In this document: positions 26,285 through 35,244 of the stretch, in pieces
Numbering within the stretch: the first letter of the stretch is position 1
How the letters are laid out: the number at the start of each line of letters is the position of its first letter
NCBI RefSeq assembly: GCF_000936425.1
Contig: NZ_AVFK01000019.1
Coordinates: 1-64,000, forward strand
From: Skermanella aerolata KACC 11604
Lineage (GTDB): Bacteria; Pseudomonadota; Alphaproteobacteria; Azospirillales; Azospirillaceae
Direction of reading: 5' to 3'
DNA: 64,000 nucleotides
Made by a program: the position numbers and the translations under genes
The notes under the pieces: generated by a model
Told to the model about the DNA's origin: nothing
Seen by the model: the letters and a program-made list of their open reading frames with translations, nothing else
Database searches by the model: none

Positions 26285-28849
26285 GTGATAACCCTGGCGA
26301 CCAAACATAAACTCCTCCTGGCTGCGGCCGGCGCGGCTCTGACGACGGCACTGCCGCACGCTCACGTAGCGTATGCGCAGGTGCCCGGCGCCGTGACCGG
26401 TGGCACAGCCGTTCCCGGCTTCGGCACGCTGGCTCTGGTGGGTCTCGCCGGTGCCAGTCTGGCCGGCATCCTGTGGCAGAATCTCCGCAGCCGCCGCCAT
26501 GCGCGCCGCTCGGCGGATCTGCAAGCGCAGGTGGACAGGCTCGAAGCTTTCCTGACCGCCTCCCCCGATGCTTGGTGCGGCTGGAGCGCCGGCGGCACCC
26601 ATGCGGTCTCGCCGGCATTCGCGAGCCTGCTCGGCGTCGCCCGCTGCGACCGGCTGGAGGATATCGAGAACGCGCTGGAAACCAGCGACGCCGCGGCACT
26701 CAACGGCGCTTTCGGCCATCTTCGCCTGACTGGACAGCCTTTCCAGATCGTCGTCACCACCGCCGACGGCGCCCGCGTGCTCGAGTTGAGCGGCTCGCGC
26801 GGCTCGGGAAGGTCGGGCGGCGAGTCCTTCGACGTGCTGTGGGCACGCGACATCGGCGATGTAACGGGCGAGATCAAGCGGCAGACGCAGGCCCGCAACG
26901 CGGCGCTCCAGACCATCGCGGAGTTCCATGCCGCCCTCGACCTGATTCCCTATCCGATCTGGCTGCGCGCCAAGGACCTGTCGATCGTCTGGTGCAACAA
27001 GGCCTACGCCGACGCGGTCGAACTCGGGCGCGACGAGGCGATCGAGCAGCAGCGCGAGCTGGCGACCGACGCCCAGCGCGGCTCGGGCCGCCGGCTGGCC
27101 GAGCAGGCGACCGCCGCCGACGCTCCCCGTTCGGAAACCCAGCACATGGTGATCGACGGCGCCCGCCGGCTGGTCGAGATCACGGAAATCCCGTTCCCCG
27201 CCGGGACGGCCGCCGGAGCAATGGTCGCCGGCTTCGCGCTCGACCTGACCGCGCAGGAGGACCTGCGCCGCGAACTGAGCCGCCACGTCTCCGCCCATGG
27301 CGAAGTGCTGGAACAGCTCGGCTCCCCGATCGCTATCTACGGCGCCGACACTCGCCTGCTCTTCTACAACCAGGCCTATGTCTCGCTCTGGGGCCTGGAC
27401 GTGAAGTGGCTCGAGTCGGAGCCGACCTACGGCGAGATCATGGAAGACCTGCGCGCCCGGCGCCGGCTGCCGGAACACGCCGATTTCCCGCGCTACAAGC
27501 GCGAGCAGCTCGCCAAGTTCACGTCCCTGATCGAGCCGGCGGAAGACCTGCTCCACCTGCCCGACGGCACGACGCTCCGGATGCTGCTGGTGCCGCACCC
27601 GTTCGGCGGGCTGATGTTCATCCTGGAGGACGTCACCAACGCGCTGGCGCTGGAGTCTTCCTACAACACGCTGATGGCCGTCCAGCAGGAGAGCCTGGAC
27701 AACTTGGCGGAAGGCATCGCCGTGTTCGGCGGCGACGGCAGGCTGAAGCTGTCCAACCCGGCCTATGCCCGGATCTGGAACCTGCGGCAGGAAGACCTCA
27801 ACGGCGAACCCCACCTGGTCGAGCTGGTCGAGAAGATGAAGCACTTCTTCGACTATGGCGACGACTGGGAAGGCTTCAAGCGCGAGACCATCGCCGGAAC
27901 GCTGGAACGCGCCGCCGGCAACGGCCGGCTGGAGCGCGTCGACGGCTCCGTGGTCGAGTTTTCCAGCGTGCCGCTGCCCGATGGCGCCGTCCTGACCAGT
28001 TTCCTCGACGTGACCGACAGCGTCCGGGTCGAACAGGCCCTGAGGGAACGCAACGCGGCGCTGGAAGCGGCGGACCGTCTGAAGTCGGAGTTCATCGCCA
28101 ACGTCTCATACCAGCTCCGCACTCCGCTGAACGCGATCATGGGCTTCGCAGAGATCCTGGCGAACCAGTATTTCGGCCCCCTGAACGATCGCCAGCTCGA
28201 ATACAGCCGCGCCGTCCTGGACAGCGGCCAGCGCCTGCTGCTGCTGATCAACGATATCCTGGACCTCGCCACCGTCGAGGCCGGCTACATGGTCCTGGAG
28301 CGCGCTCCGGTGGACATCCCGGCGATGCTGGGCAGCGTGATCGGCCTGACCCGCGACTGGGCACGGAAGCAGAGCCTGAAGCTGGACGTGGACTATGCCG
28401 ACGACATCGGCACCATCGACGCCGACGAGAAGCGCCTGAAGCAGGCCGTCTTCAACCTGATCAGCAACGCCATCAAGTTCACGCCGCCCGGCGGCAGGAT
28501 CCTGGTTTCCGCCGAACGGATCGGCGGCTCCTTCGTCCTGGCCGTGACCGACACCGGCATCGGCATCCCGGCCGCCGATCAGGAACGCGTCTTCGGCCGC
28601 TTCGAGCGCGCCAACCCGCAGGCCCGCCAGACCGGGGCCGGACTCGGCCTGTCCCTGGTCAAGAGCTTCATCGAGCTGCACGGCGGCCGCGTCGAGATCG
28701 ACAGCCGCCTCAGCGAAGGCACCTGCATCCGCTGCATCCTGCCCGCCCGCTCCACCTCCGACACCCCCGCCACGACCACAGGCCCGGCAAGCCCCACCAG
28801 CCCGGCCACCCCCGCCGGAGCATTGCGGGCCGGCAACGGCGCCGGCTGA
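26285..28849 (+). CDS. divL: DivL-like tyrosine pseudo-histidine kinase
   Basis: 854 aa from GTG 26285. A signal-anchor-like N-terminus and a second hydrophobic segment (LALVGLAGASLAGILW) tether it to the inner membrane. Several PAS-like domains follow (about 95-590), then a dimerisation helix and an HATPase domain (NLISNAIKF, DTGIGIP, GAGLGLSL). In the H-box the phosphoacceptor His is replaced by Tyr609 (IANVSYQLRTPLNAI), the hallmark of DivL, which in Caulobacter couples DivK to CckA and so controls CtrA and cell-cycle polarity. It therefore likely acts as a signalling scaffold rather than an autokinase. It is monocistronic, with a REP element just downstream. Confidence 0.9.
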   Translation: MITLATKHKLLLAAAGAALTTALPHAHVAYAQVPGAVTGGTAVPGFGTLALVGLAGASLAGILWQNLRSRRHARRSADLQAQVDRLEAFLTASPDAWCGWSAGGTHAVSPAFASLLGVARCDRLEDIENALETSDAAALNGAFGHLRLTGQPFQIVVTTADGARVLELSGSRGSGRSGGESFDVLWARDIGDVTGEIKRQTQARNAALQTIAEFHAALDLIPYPIWLRAKDLSIVWCNKAYADAVELGRDEAIEQQRELATDAQRGSGRRLAEQATAADAPRSETQHMVIDGARRLVEITEIPFPAGTAAGAMVAGFALDLTAQEDLRRELSRHVSAHGEVLEQLGSPIAIYGADTRLLFYNQAYVSLWGLDVKWLESEPTYGEIMEDLRARRRLPEHADFPRYKREQLAKFTSLIEPAEDLLHLPDGTTLRMLLVPHPFGGLMFILEDVTNALALESSYNTLMAVQQESLDNLAEGIAVFGGDGRLKLSNPAYARIWNLRQEDLNGEPHLVELVEKMKHFFDYGDDWEGFKRETIAGTLERAAGNGRLERVDGSVVEFSSVPLPDGAVLTSFLDVTDSVRVEQALRERNAALEAADRLKSEFIANVSYQLRTPLNAIMGFAEILANQYFGPLNDRQLEYSRAVLDSGQRLLLLINDILDLATVEAGYMVLERAPVDIPAMLGSVIGLTRDWARKQSLKLDVDYADDIGTIDADEKRLKQAVFNLISNAIKFTPPGGRILVSAERIGGSFVLAVTDTGIGIPAADQERVFGRFERANPQARQTGAGLGLSLVKSFIELHGGRVEIDSRLSEGTCIRCILPARSTSDTPATTTGPASPTSPATPAGALRAGNGAG

Positions 28850-28884
28850 GACTTTCCCTCCAGCAGCGTAAACGCTCCTGCCGT

Positions 28885-29036
28885 CATGTCGGGCTGAAGA
28901 GGCCTGATCCCCAAGACAGTTTGCTACGCAAGTACGCTTGGAACACCGGAAATGTCGGGGAACAGGAGCACTCCGGCGTAGGTCGTGCCTCTTCAGCCCG
29001 ACATGTGACGTCCCAGGCCGGCCAGTGCTCAATGCT
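28885..29036. repeat. REP-like repeat, family 2, copy 1
   Basis: A 19-bp perfect inverted repeat (28885-28903 with 28987-29005) around an 83-nt spacer. The right unit reads GTAG (28978-28981), GTCGTGC, a 7-nt loop, GCCCGAC: a GTAG head plus palindrome as in REP elements. The right flank, about 30 bp, closely matches the flank of the copy near 39.8 kb, so the mobile unit is longer than the palindrome. Confidence 0.75.
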
Positions 29037-29055
29037 CCGGTGTTATGTCTCCCAA

Positions 29056-29094
29056 CGCAAAAAGGGCTTCGGCGATGCCGAAGCCCTTTTTGCG
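29056..29094 (-). terminator. Intrinsic terminator of the tRNA-Pro gene
   Basis: Perfect 18-bp inverted repeat (29056-29073 with 29077-29094), loop GAT, GC-rich stem flanked by A and T runs, directly downstream of the tRNA on the minus strand. Its symmetry would let it work in either direction. Confidence 0.88.
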
Positions 29095-29097
29095 TCA

Positions 29098-29174
29098 TGG
29101 TCGGAGTGAGAGGATTCGAACCTCCGGCCCCTGCCTCCCGAAGACAGTGCTCTACCAGGCTGAGCTACACTCCG
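29098..29174 (-). tRNA. tRNA-Pro(CGG)
   Basis: 77-nt cloverleaf on the minus strand, with the 3' CCA encoded (29098-29100). Acceptor CGGAGTG pairs with CACTCCG; the D arm reads AGCTCAGCCTGGTAGAGC; the anticodon stem CTGTC/GGCAG holds loop TTCGGGA, anticodon CGG; the T arm reads CGGAGGTTCGAATCCTC. It decodes CCG, a frequent proline codon in this GC-rich genome. A terminator follows immediately. No integrase or attachment repeat is visible beside it. Confidence 0.95.
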
Positions 29175-29294
29175 ATACCCTGGACCACCCCAATTCAACG
29201 ACCTTTTTCAAGGCCGCCGCGTCGCGGCGTGGGCGGGTATATACCGGCAAGAACGGCCCCGCGCAAGCGCCGAATTCCAGGCCACGCGGACTTT

Positions 29295-30347
29295 TTAGAA
29301 CTCCCGGTCGATCACGAAATCGATGACGTCCAGCAGCGCCGTCTTCTCCTCGCTGTCGGGGAAGATCCCCAGGGCATCGCGCGCGATCGCTCCGTAGTGC
29401 CGTGCCCGCTCCACGGTGTCGCGCAGCGCGCCGTGCTGGTTCATCAGGCCGATCGCCTTGTCCAGGTCGCCGTCGCCCTGCTCCATCTCTTCCAGGGCGC
29501 GGTTCCAGAAGACCCGCTCCTCGTCGCTGCCGCGCCGGTAGGCCAGGATCACCGGCAGGGTGATCTTGCCCTCGCGGAAGTCGTCGCCGACGGTCTTGCC
29601 GAGCCGCGCCTGAAGGGCGGAATAGTCCAGGACGTCGTCCACCAGCTGGAAGGCGATGCCCAGGTTCAGCCCATAGGCGAACAGCGCGTCCTCCTCCACC
29701 GACGGACGATCGGCCACGACGGCGCCGATCTGGCAGGCGGCCGCGAACAGCTCGGCCGTCTTGGAGCGGATGACGTCCAGATAGGCCTGCTCGCTGGTGC
29801 CGGTGTCGTTCGACGTGGTGAGCTGAAGCACCTCCCCTTCCGCGATCACGGCGGAGGCATGTGACAGGATGCGCAGCACGTCGAGCGACCCGTCCTCGAC
29901 CATCAGCTCGAAGGCGCGGCTGAACAGGAAGTCGCCGACCAGCACGCTGGCCTTGTTGCCGAACACGGCATTGGCCGAGGCAAGCCCGCGCCGCAGGTCG
30001 CTTTCGTCCACGACGTCGTCGTGCAGCAGCGTGGCGGTGTGGATGAACTCGACGCAGGCCGCCAGCCCCTGGTGCCGGTCGCCGCCGTAGCGGCACAGCC
30101 GCGCCGAGGCGAGCGTCAGCACCGGCCGCAGCCGTTTGCCGCCGGCGGCTACGATGTAGCCGGCCAGTTGGGGGATGAGTTCGACCGGGGACTGCATGCG
30201 GTCGATGATGAGGGCGTTGCAGGCCTTGAGGTCGTCTGCGACCAGGACCGTCAGCTTATCGAGTGCGTTCACGTCCGGGGTTGATCGTTTCAGGCTGAGG
30301 TTGGTCACGACCGCCAATTTGGTCTCCAGCATGGCGTGGCAGGGCAC
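29295..30347 (-). CDS. ispB: Polyprenyl diphosphate synthase (IspB-like)
   Basis: Trans-isoprenyl diphosphate synthase of 350 aa. First Asp-rich motif HDDVVDESDLRRG and second QLVDDVLDY bind Mg-diphosphate, and GGKRLRPVLTLASARL is the family opening. Small residues rather than aromatics precede the first motif, consistent with a long (octa- to decaprenyl) product. That tail would be used by UbiA nearby for ubiquinone. GTG 30347 or ATG 30332 may be the start; neither has a clear ribosome site. Confidence 0.92.
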   Translation of the reverse strand: MPCHAMLETKLAVVTNLSLKRSTPDVNALDKLTVLVADDLKACNALIIDRMQSPVELIPQLAGYIVAAGGKRLRPVLTLASARLCRYGGDRHQGLAACVEFIHTATLLHDDVVDESDLRRGLASANAVFGNKASVLVGDFLFSRAFELMVEDGSLDVLRILSHASAVIAEGEVLQLTTSNDTGTSEQAYLDVIRSKTAELFAAACQIGAVVADRPSVEEDALFAYGLNLGIAFQLVDDVLDYSALQARLGKTVGDDFREGKITLPVILAYRRGSDEERVFWNRALEEMEQGDGDLDKAIGLMNQHGALRDTVERARHYGAIARDALGIFPDSEEKTALLDVIDFVIDREF

Positions 30348-30539
30348 GAGATGATAGCGAGCATAAGGACAGGACTTCGCTGGTCAAGTCCGCTGTCGAA
30401 ATCGCCGCGGATGAGTTGATATCGTCTAATGTCATTCTAGCATCGAAACAAGATCCACCGCGCGGTTTTCCGACCTCTCTTCCCGTGCTATTCACGGATG
30501 GCGCGCCCGACGACTGAACGCGCACGATGGGGACGATTG

Positions 30540-30755
30540 ATGAAGGAACTCCTGCGGACGGTCGACCCCGTACTGTTGTCGTGGCTGACGGCGCTGCTGG
30601 CCGACGCCGGCATCGAGGCGGTCGTGCTGGACACCTACACCAGCATCCTCGAAGGCAGCATCGGCGCGATCCCCCGCCGCCTGATGGTGGTGGAGGAAGA
30701 CTACGACGCCGCCCGCCGCATCCTGGTGGAGGCGGGCCATTTCCCCCGTCCCTGA
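30540..30755 (+). CDS. DUF2007 small protein
   Basis: 71 aa from ATG 30540. The pattern MKELLRTVDPVLLSWLTALL, then AGIEAVVLDTYTS, then PRRLMVVEEDYDAARRIL is the DUF2007 fold, a ferredoxin-like domain annotated as a putative signal-transducing protein with no proven function. Its last codons overlap in another frame with the likely beginning of the downstream methyltransferase, so translation may be coupled. An in-frame upstream start at 30498 is less likely. Confidence 0.8.
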   Translation: MKELLRTVDPVLLSWLTALLADAGIEAVVLDTYTSILEGSIGAIPRRLMVVEEDYDAARRILVEAGHFPRP

Positions 30756-31515
30756 TCCGGCAGGCGAACCGCCCGATCGCTCCCCCTGGTCGGAAGACCG
30801 CCTGCTCGACGGCCGCATCAGCCTGAAACAGCCGCGCCAGGGCTACCGTGCCGCGATCGATCCGATCCTGCTGGCGGCGGCCACGCCGGCATTGCCGGGC
30901 GAACGCGTCCTCGATGTCGGGGCCGGCGTGGGAGCGGCATCGCTGTGCCTGGCCTTCCGCGTTCCCGGCGCCCATGTCACCGGCCTGGAACTGCAATCCG
31001 ATCTGGTCGAGCTTGCCGCCGCCAATATCCGCGACAACGCCCTGGAAGGCCGCGTCGGCATCCTCGCCGGCGACCTGCAATCTCCACCCGCCTGCCTGCC
31101 CCCCTCCGGCTTCGACCGGGTGATGTCCAACCCTCCCTTCCAGAAGGCCGGCACGCACACCCCGCCGCCGGGCGCCGGCCGGGCGCTGGCCCATGGCGAA
31201 GGCTCCGCCGATCTCTCCGCCTGGATCGCCTTCTGCACCCGCATGCTGAAGCCACGCGGCACTTTGACGCTGATCCACCGCGCCGACCGTCTCGACGACC
31301 TCATAGCACTGCTGCACGGCCGGTTCGGCGCCGTCACGCTGATACCGCTCTGGCCGAAAGCCGGGCGTCCCGCCAAGCGCGTCATCGTCACCGCGCGCCG
31401 GAACGCGCGCAGCCCGGCCATCATGTCCCCCGGCCTCGTGCTCCACGAAACCGACGGCAGCTTCACCCCTGCGGCGGAAGCCATCCTCCGCCATGGAAAG
31501 ACGCTGGAACCCTGA
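30739..31515 (+). CDS. TrmN6-like N6-adenine methyltransferase (tRNA1 or related), start uncertain
   Basis: SAM-dependent methyltransferase of the small-domain family. Motif I VLDVGAGVGAASLCLA and the catalytic NPPF (MSNPPFQKAGTHTPP) identify an N6-adenine enzyme such as TrmN6, which modifies A37 of tRNA1(Val). Conserved N-terminal sequence (LLDGRISLKQPRQGYRAAID) is encoded upstream of the first standard start (TTG 30892), yet no ATG, GTG or TTG exists between the in-frame stop at 30682 and that point. An ATT at 30739, 6 nt after GGAGG, is the best candidate and is used here; a frameshift or sequencing error is the alternative. Confidence 0.72.
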   Translation: MSPVPDPAGEPPDRSPWSEDRLLDGRISLKQPRQGYRAAIDPILLAAATPALPGERVLDVGAGVGAASLCLAFRVPGAHVTGLELQSDLVELAAANIRDNALEGRVGILAGDLQSPPACLPPSGFDRVMSNPPFQKAGTHTPPPGAGRALAHGEGSADLSAWIAFCTRMLKPRGTLTLIHRADRLDDLIALLHGRFGAVTLIPLWPKAGRPAKRVIVTARRNARSPAIMSPGLVLHETDGSFTPAAEAILRHGKTLEP

Positions 31516-31558
31516 CCGGCAGGCTTTTATTCCAGCCGATTTGCTCCATCTATATTCC

Positions 31559-32437
31559 ATGTTGATCCGCCGCATCATGACCGCCTTCGGTCGCAAGCCC
31601 GCCCCCATCGTTTCCGTCATTCGCCTTTCCGGTGTCATAGGTGCTGGAGGGGCGCTCCGTCAGGGCATCACCTTGTCGGCGCTCGCTCCCGTGATCGAGC
31701 GCGCCTTCGCCGTCCCCGGCCAGCAGGCGGTGGCGCTCCAGATCAACTCGCCCGGCGGTTCGCCGGTCCAGTCGGCCCTGGTCGCAGGCCGGATCAGGCA
31801 GCTTGCCGACGAGAAGAAGGTGCCCGTCTTCGCCTTCGCGGAGGATGTGGCCGCATCGGGCGGCTACTGGCTCGCCTGCGCCGCCGACGAGATCTATGCC
31901 GACACCAGCTCGATCATCGGCTCGATCGGCGTCGTTTCCGCCGGCTTCGGCTTCCAGGACCTGATCGCCCGCTACGGCATCGAGCGGCGCGTCCATACGT
32001 CGGGCACCCGCAAGGCGATGCTCGACCCGTTCCAGCCGGAAAACGACGACGACGTCATCCGCCTGAAGGCGATCCAGGCCGAAATCCACGACGCCTTCAA
32101 GGGGATGGTGCGGGATCGCCGGGGCGGACGCCTGAAGGGGACCGACGACGACCTGTTCACGGGGGAGTTCTGGACGGGAACCCGCGCGCAGGAGCTTGGC
32201 CTGATCGACGGGCTGGGCGATCTCCGCACCGTCATGCGCGGCCGCTTCGGCGAGAAGGTCAAGCTGCGCCTTGTCCAGGGCGACCGCCGCTGGTGGCGCG
32301 GCCGCGTCCGTTCGGAAACGTCCCTGCCCTCTTTGCTGCCGACCGGGCTCCTTGCGTCCGGATTGGCCGACGACTTCGCCCATGCCGTCATCGGCGCGGT
32401 GGAGGAACGGGCGATGTGGTCGCGTTTCGGCCTGTGA
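31559..32437 (+). CDS. S49-family serine peptidase (SppA/SohB-like)
   Basis: 292 aa from ATG 31559. The protease fold is seen in INSPGGSPVQSA and the catalytic Ser in DVAASGGYWLACAADEIYA (near residue 99), with the general-base Lys in SGTRKAMLDPF (near 150). Members cleave signal-peptide remnants or membrane proteins. Only a weak hydrophobic N-terminus is present, so its membrane association is unclear. It is the single-domain form, about half of E. coli SppA. It follows the methyltransferase by 43 bp. Confidence 0.85.
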   Translation: MLIRRIMTAFGRKPAPIVSVIRLSGVIGAGGALRQGITLSALAPVIERAFAVPGQQAVALQINSPGGSPVQSALVAGRIRQLADEKKVPVFAFAEDVAASGGYWLACAADEIYADTSSIIGSIGVVSAGFGFQDLIARYGIERRVHTSGTRKAMLDPFQPENDDDVIRLKAIQAEIHDAFKGMVRDRRGGRLKGTDDDLFTGEFWTGTRAQELGLIDGLGDLRTVMRGRFGEKVKLRLVQGDRRWWRGRVRSETSLPSLLPTGLLASGLADDFAHAVIGAVEERAMWSRFGL

Positions 32438-32561
32438 CCGGTAGAACAGTGACCGCCTTGCCGCCTGCCGGTTTTTCCACCCGACGGTAAGAACACTCCG
32501 CAATACCGGGCGATGCGGGGTTGCGCCGCGCAACCTCGCGGGCTTTAATGGCCTCGAAATA

Positions 32562-32643
32562 TCTGGCTGGGGTGCCGCTTCGTTCTTGAGCGGCTGAGAT
32601 CATACCCATCGAACCTGTTCGGATCATGCCGACGAAGGGAGCC
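32562..32643 (+). promoter_or_regulatory. TPP riboswitch (THI element)
   Basis: The conserved thiamine pyrophosphate aptamer is clear: GGGGTGCC, then GGCTGAGATCATACCC, GAACCTG, GGATCATGCCGACGAAGGGA, with GGCT/AGCC closing helix P1. The only good ribosome site for thiO, GAAGGGA (32634-32640), is itself part of the aptamer, so TPP binding would mask translation initiation directly. It should repress thiOSG when TPP is abundant. Confidence 0.95.
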
Positions 32644-32645
32644 CC

Positions 32646-33803
32646 TTGACGACATCACCTCTATCTTCATCCTCCGTTCTGATCGTCGGCGCCGGCGTCA
32701 TTGGCCTCGGCATCGGCTGGCGTCTGGCCGCAGCCGGATGCCGAGTCCATGTCTTCGACAAGGGCAACGCCGGCTTGGGCGCCAGCCAAGCCGCCGCCGG
32801 CATGCTGGCCGCCGGAGTGGAGGTTGAGCCCGGCGAGGAAGGCCAGCTTCCGCTGAACCGCCACAGCCAGCAACTCTGGCCCTCCTTCGCGGCGGAATTG
32901 GAAGCAGCCTCCGGCATGGAAATAGACCTTCGGACCGAAGGCACGCTGGTCGTGGCCCTGAACGCCGACGACGCCGCCCGTCTGCGCTTCAACTTCGACC
33001 TTCAGAAGAGCCTCGGCCTCGACCACCAGTGGCTGACCGGCGGAGAGGCGAAGAAGCGCGAACCCTACCTGCACACCAACACCGTCGCCGCCATCTTCAG
33101 CCCCGGCGACCACCAGGTGGACAACCGCAAGCTCGCCAAGGCGCTGCGCATCGCGTTCGAACGGGCCGGCGGCCAGTTGCACGAGCACGCCCCCGTCGCC
33201 GAAATCCTGACCGAAGGCAACCGGGCCGTCGGTGTGAGGCTGGAGAGCGGCGACTTCCATCACGCCGATACCACCGTACTGGCCGCGGGCGCATGGTCGC
33301 GCGCGATCCCCGGCTTGCCCGATCTCGCCCGTCCGCCGGTCCGCCCGGTCAAGGGCCAGATGGCCGCACTCCGCATGGACCCGAATGAGCCGCTGCTGCG
33401 CCACGTCGTCTGGACGCCCAGCGTCTATCTGGTCCCCCGCCGCGATGGACGTCTGGTCATCGGCGCCACGGTCGAGGAGCGCGGCTTCAACACCGATCTG
33501 ACGGCGGGAGGTGTCATGTCGCTGATCGAGGGTGCATGGCGCACCCTGCCCGGCATCGAGGAACTGCCGATCGACGAACTCTGGGTCGGCTTCCGCCCCG
33601 GCTCGCGCGACGACGCGCCGATCCTGGGGCCTTCCGGCCTCGACGGCCTCGTGCTCGCGACCGGCCACCACCGCAACGGCATCCTTCTGACGCCGGTCAC
33701 GTCGGACGCGATATCCGACCACATCCTGACCGGCCGGACCTCCGATGTCATCCGCCCCTTCGGCCTGGACCGATTCATCAGAAAAGCGGCATCGAACCGC
33801 TGA
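32646..33803 (+). CDS. thiO: Glycine oxidase ThiO
   Basis: FAD-dependent oxidase of 385 aa that turns glycine into the iminoglycine needed for the thiazole ring of thiamine. The dinucleotide fold VLIVGAGVIGLGIGWRLA is near residue 11, AAAGMLAAGVE and the C-terminal GHHRNGILLTPVTSD bind FAD and substrate. It starts at TTG 32646, 5 nt after the riboswitch-embedded ribosome site; no better start is near. First gene of thiO-thiS-thiG. ThiO replaces the anaerobic ThiH, so the pathway is the aerobic type. Confidence 0.93.
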   Translation: MTTSPLSSSSVLIVGAGVIGLGIGWRLAAAGCRVHVFDKGNAGLGASQAAAGMLAAGVEVEPGEEGQLPLNRHSQQLWPSFAAELEAASGMEIDLRTEGTLVVALNADDAARLRFNFDLQKSLGLDHQWLTGGEAKKREPYLHTNTVAAIFSPGDHQVDNRKLAKALRIAFERAGGQLHEHAPVAEILTEGNRAVGVRLESGDFHHADTTVLAAGAWSRAIPGLPDLARPPVRPVKGQMAALRMDPNEPLLRHVVWTPSVYLVPRRDGRLVIGATVEERGFNTDLTAGGVMSLIEGAWRTLPGIEELPIDELWVGFRPGSRDDAPILGPSGLDGLVLATGHHRNGILLTPVTSDAISDHILTGRTSDVIRPFGLDRFIRKAASNR

Positions 33804-33823
33804 GATCCCAGGAGGGAATCGCA

Positions 33824-34838
<1,015 letters not shown>

Positions 34839-35244
34839 ACTGACGGTGTTCGAGCGTCTCGGGCATAAAAGACAGTCAACCAAGACATCTATGCCGTCTT
34901 GGTTGACTGTCTGCACAAAGCGGATTTTTGCAAAATGCAAAAAATACAATGGTTATGATTTAGCAAAATGCCAACCAACTGCTTTTTGCTTCTGCGGTGA
35001 TTACCTACTAAAGATATAGCACGTTTCTAGGATACCAGTGAGTATCGAGGCTCCATCCACAATCCCATTCTCTCGATAAGCCTGAAGATTTAGGCATCAA
35101 GGATTAATCCTTTTTGGCATCGTGTGTGCATTTCCCCGCCCTATGGAAGCCGGACGCGGGCCAGCCACTGTTTGGCTGACTGCATGTCCGGCATTTCGCA
35201 TGGCTGCCGGAACACGCAATCAGATGACAGGAAGACTCAGCACC
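34839..35244. other. 406-bp AT-rich intergenic region after thiG
   Basis: No convincing gene. It holds the 17-bp hairpin at 34870-34912, then an AT-rich stretch with short A/T runs around GCAAAATGC-like words, then the probable promoter and leader of the chemotaxis receptor. Its composition differs sharply from flanking coding DNA, which fits an insertion junction. Confidence 0.6.
34870..34912. other. Perfect 17-bp hairpin just after thiG
   Basis: Arms 34870-34886 and 34896-34912 are exact complements with a 9-nt loop. No T-run follows on either strand, so it is not a textbook terminator. It could still end thiOSG transcription or mark an element boundary. Confidence 0.7.

Noticed and set aside
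26473-29109. 878-codon plus-strand frame overlapping divL
   Set aside because: Out-of-frame shadow made of Arg/Pro/Ala; the divL frame has PAS, H-box and ATPase motifs throughout.
29098-29174. tRNA-Pro as an integration site
   Set aside because: No second copy of the tRNA 3' end, no integrase, and core genes on both sides.
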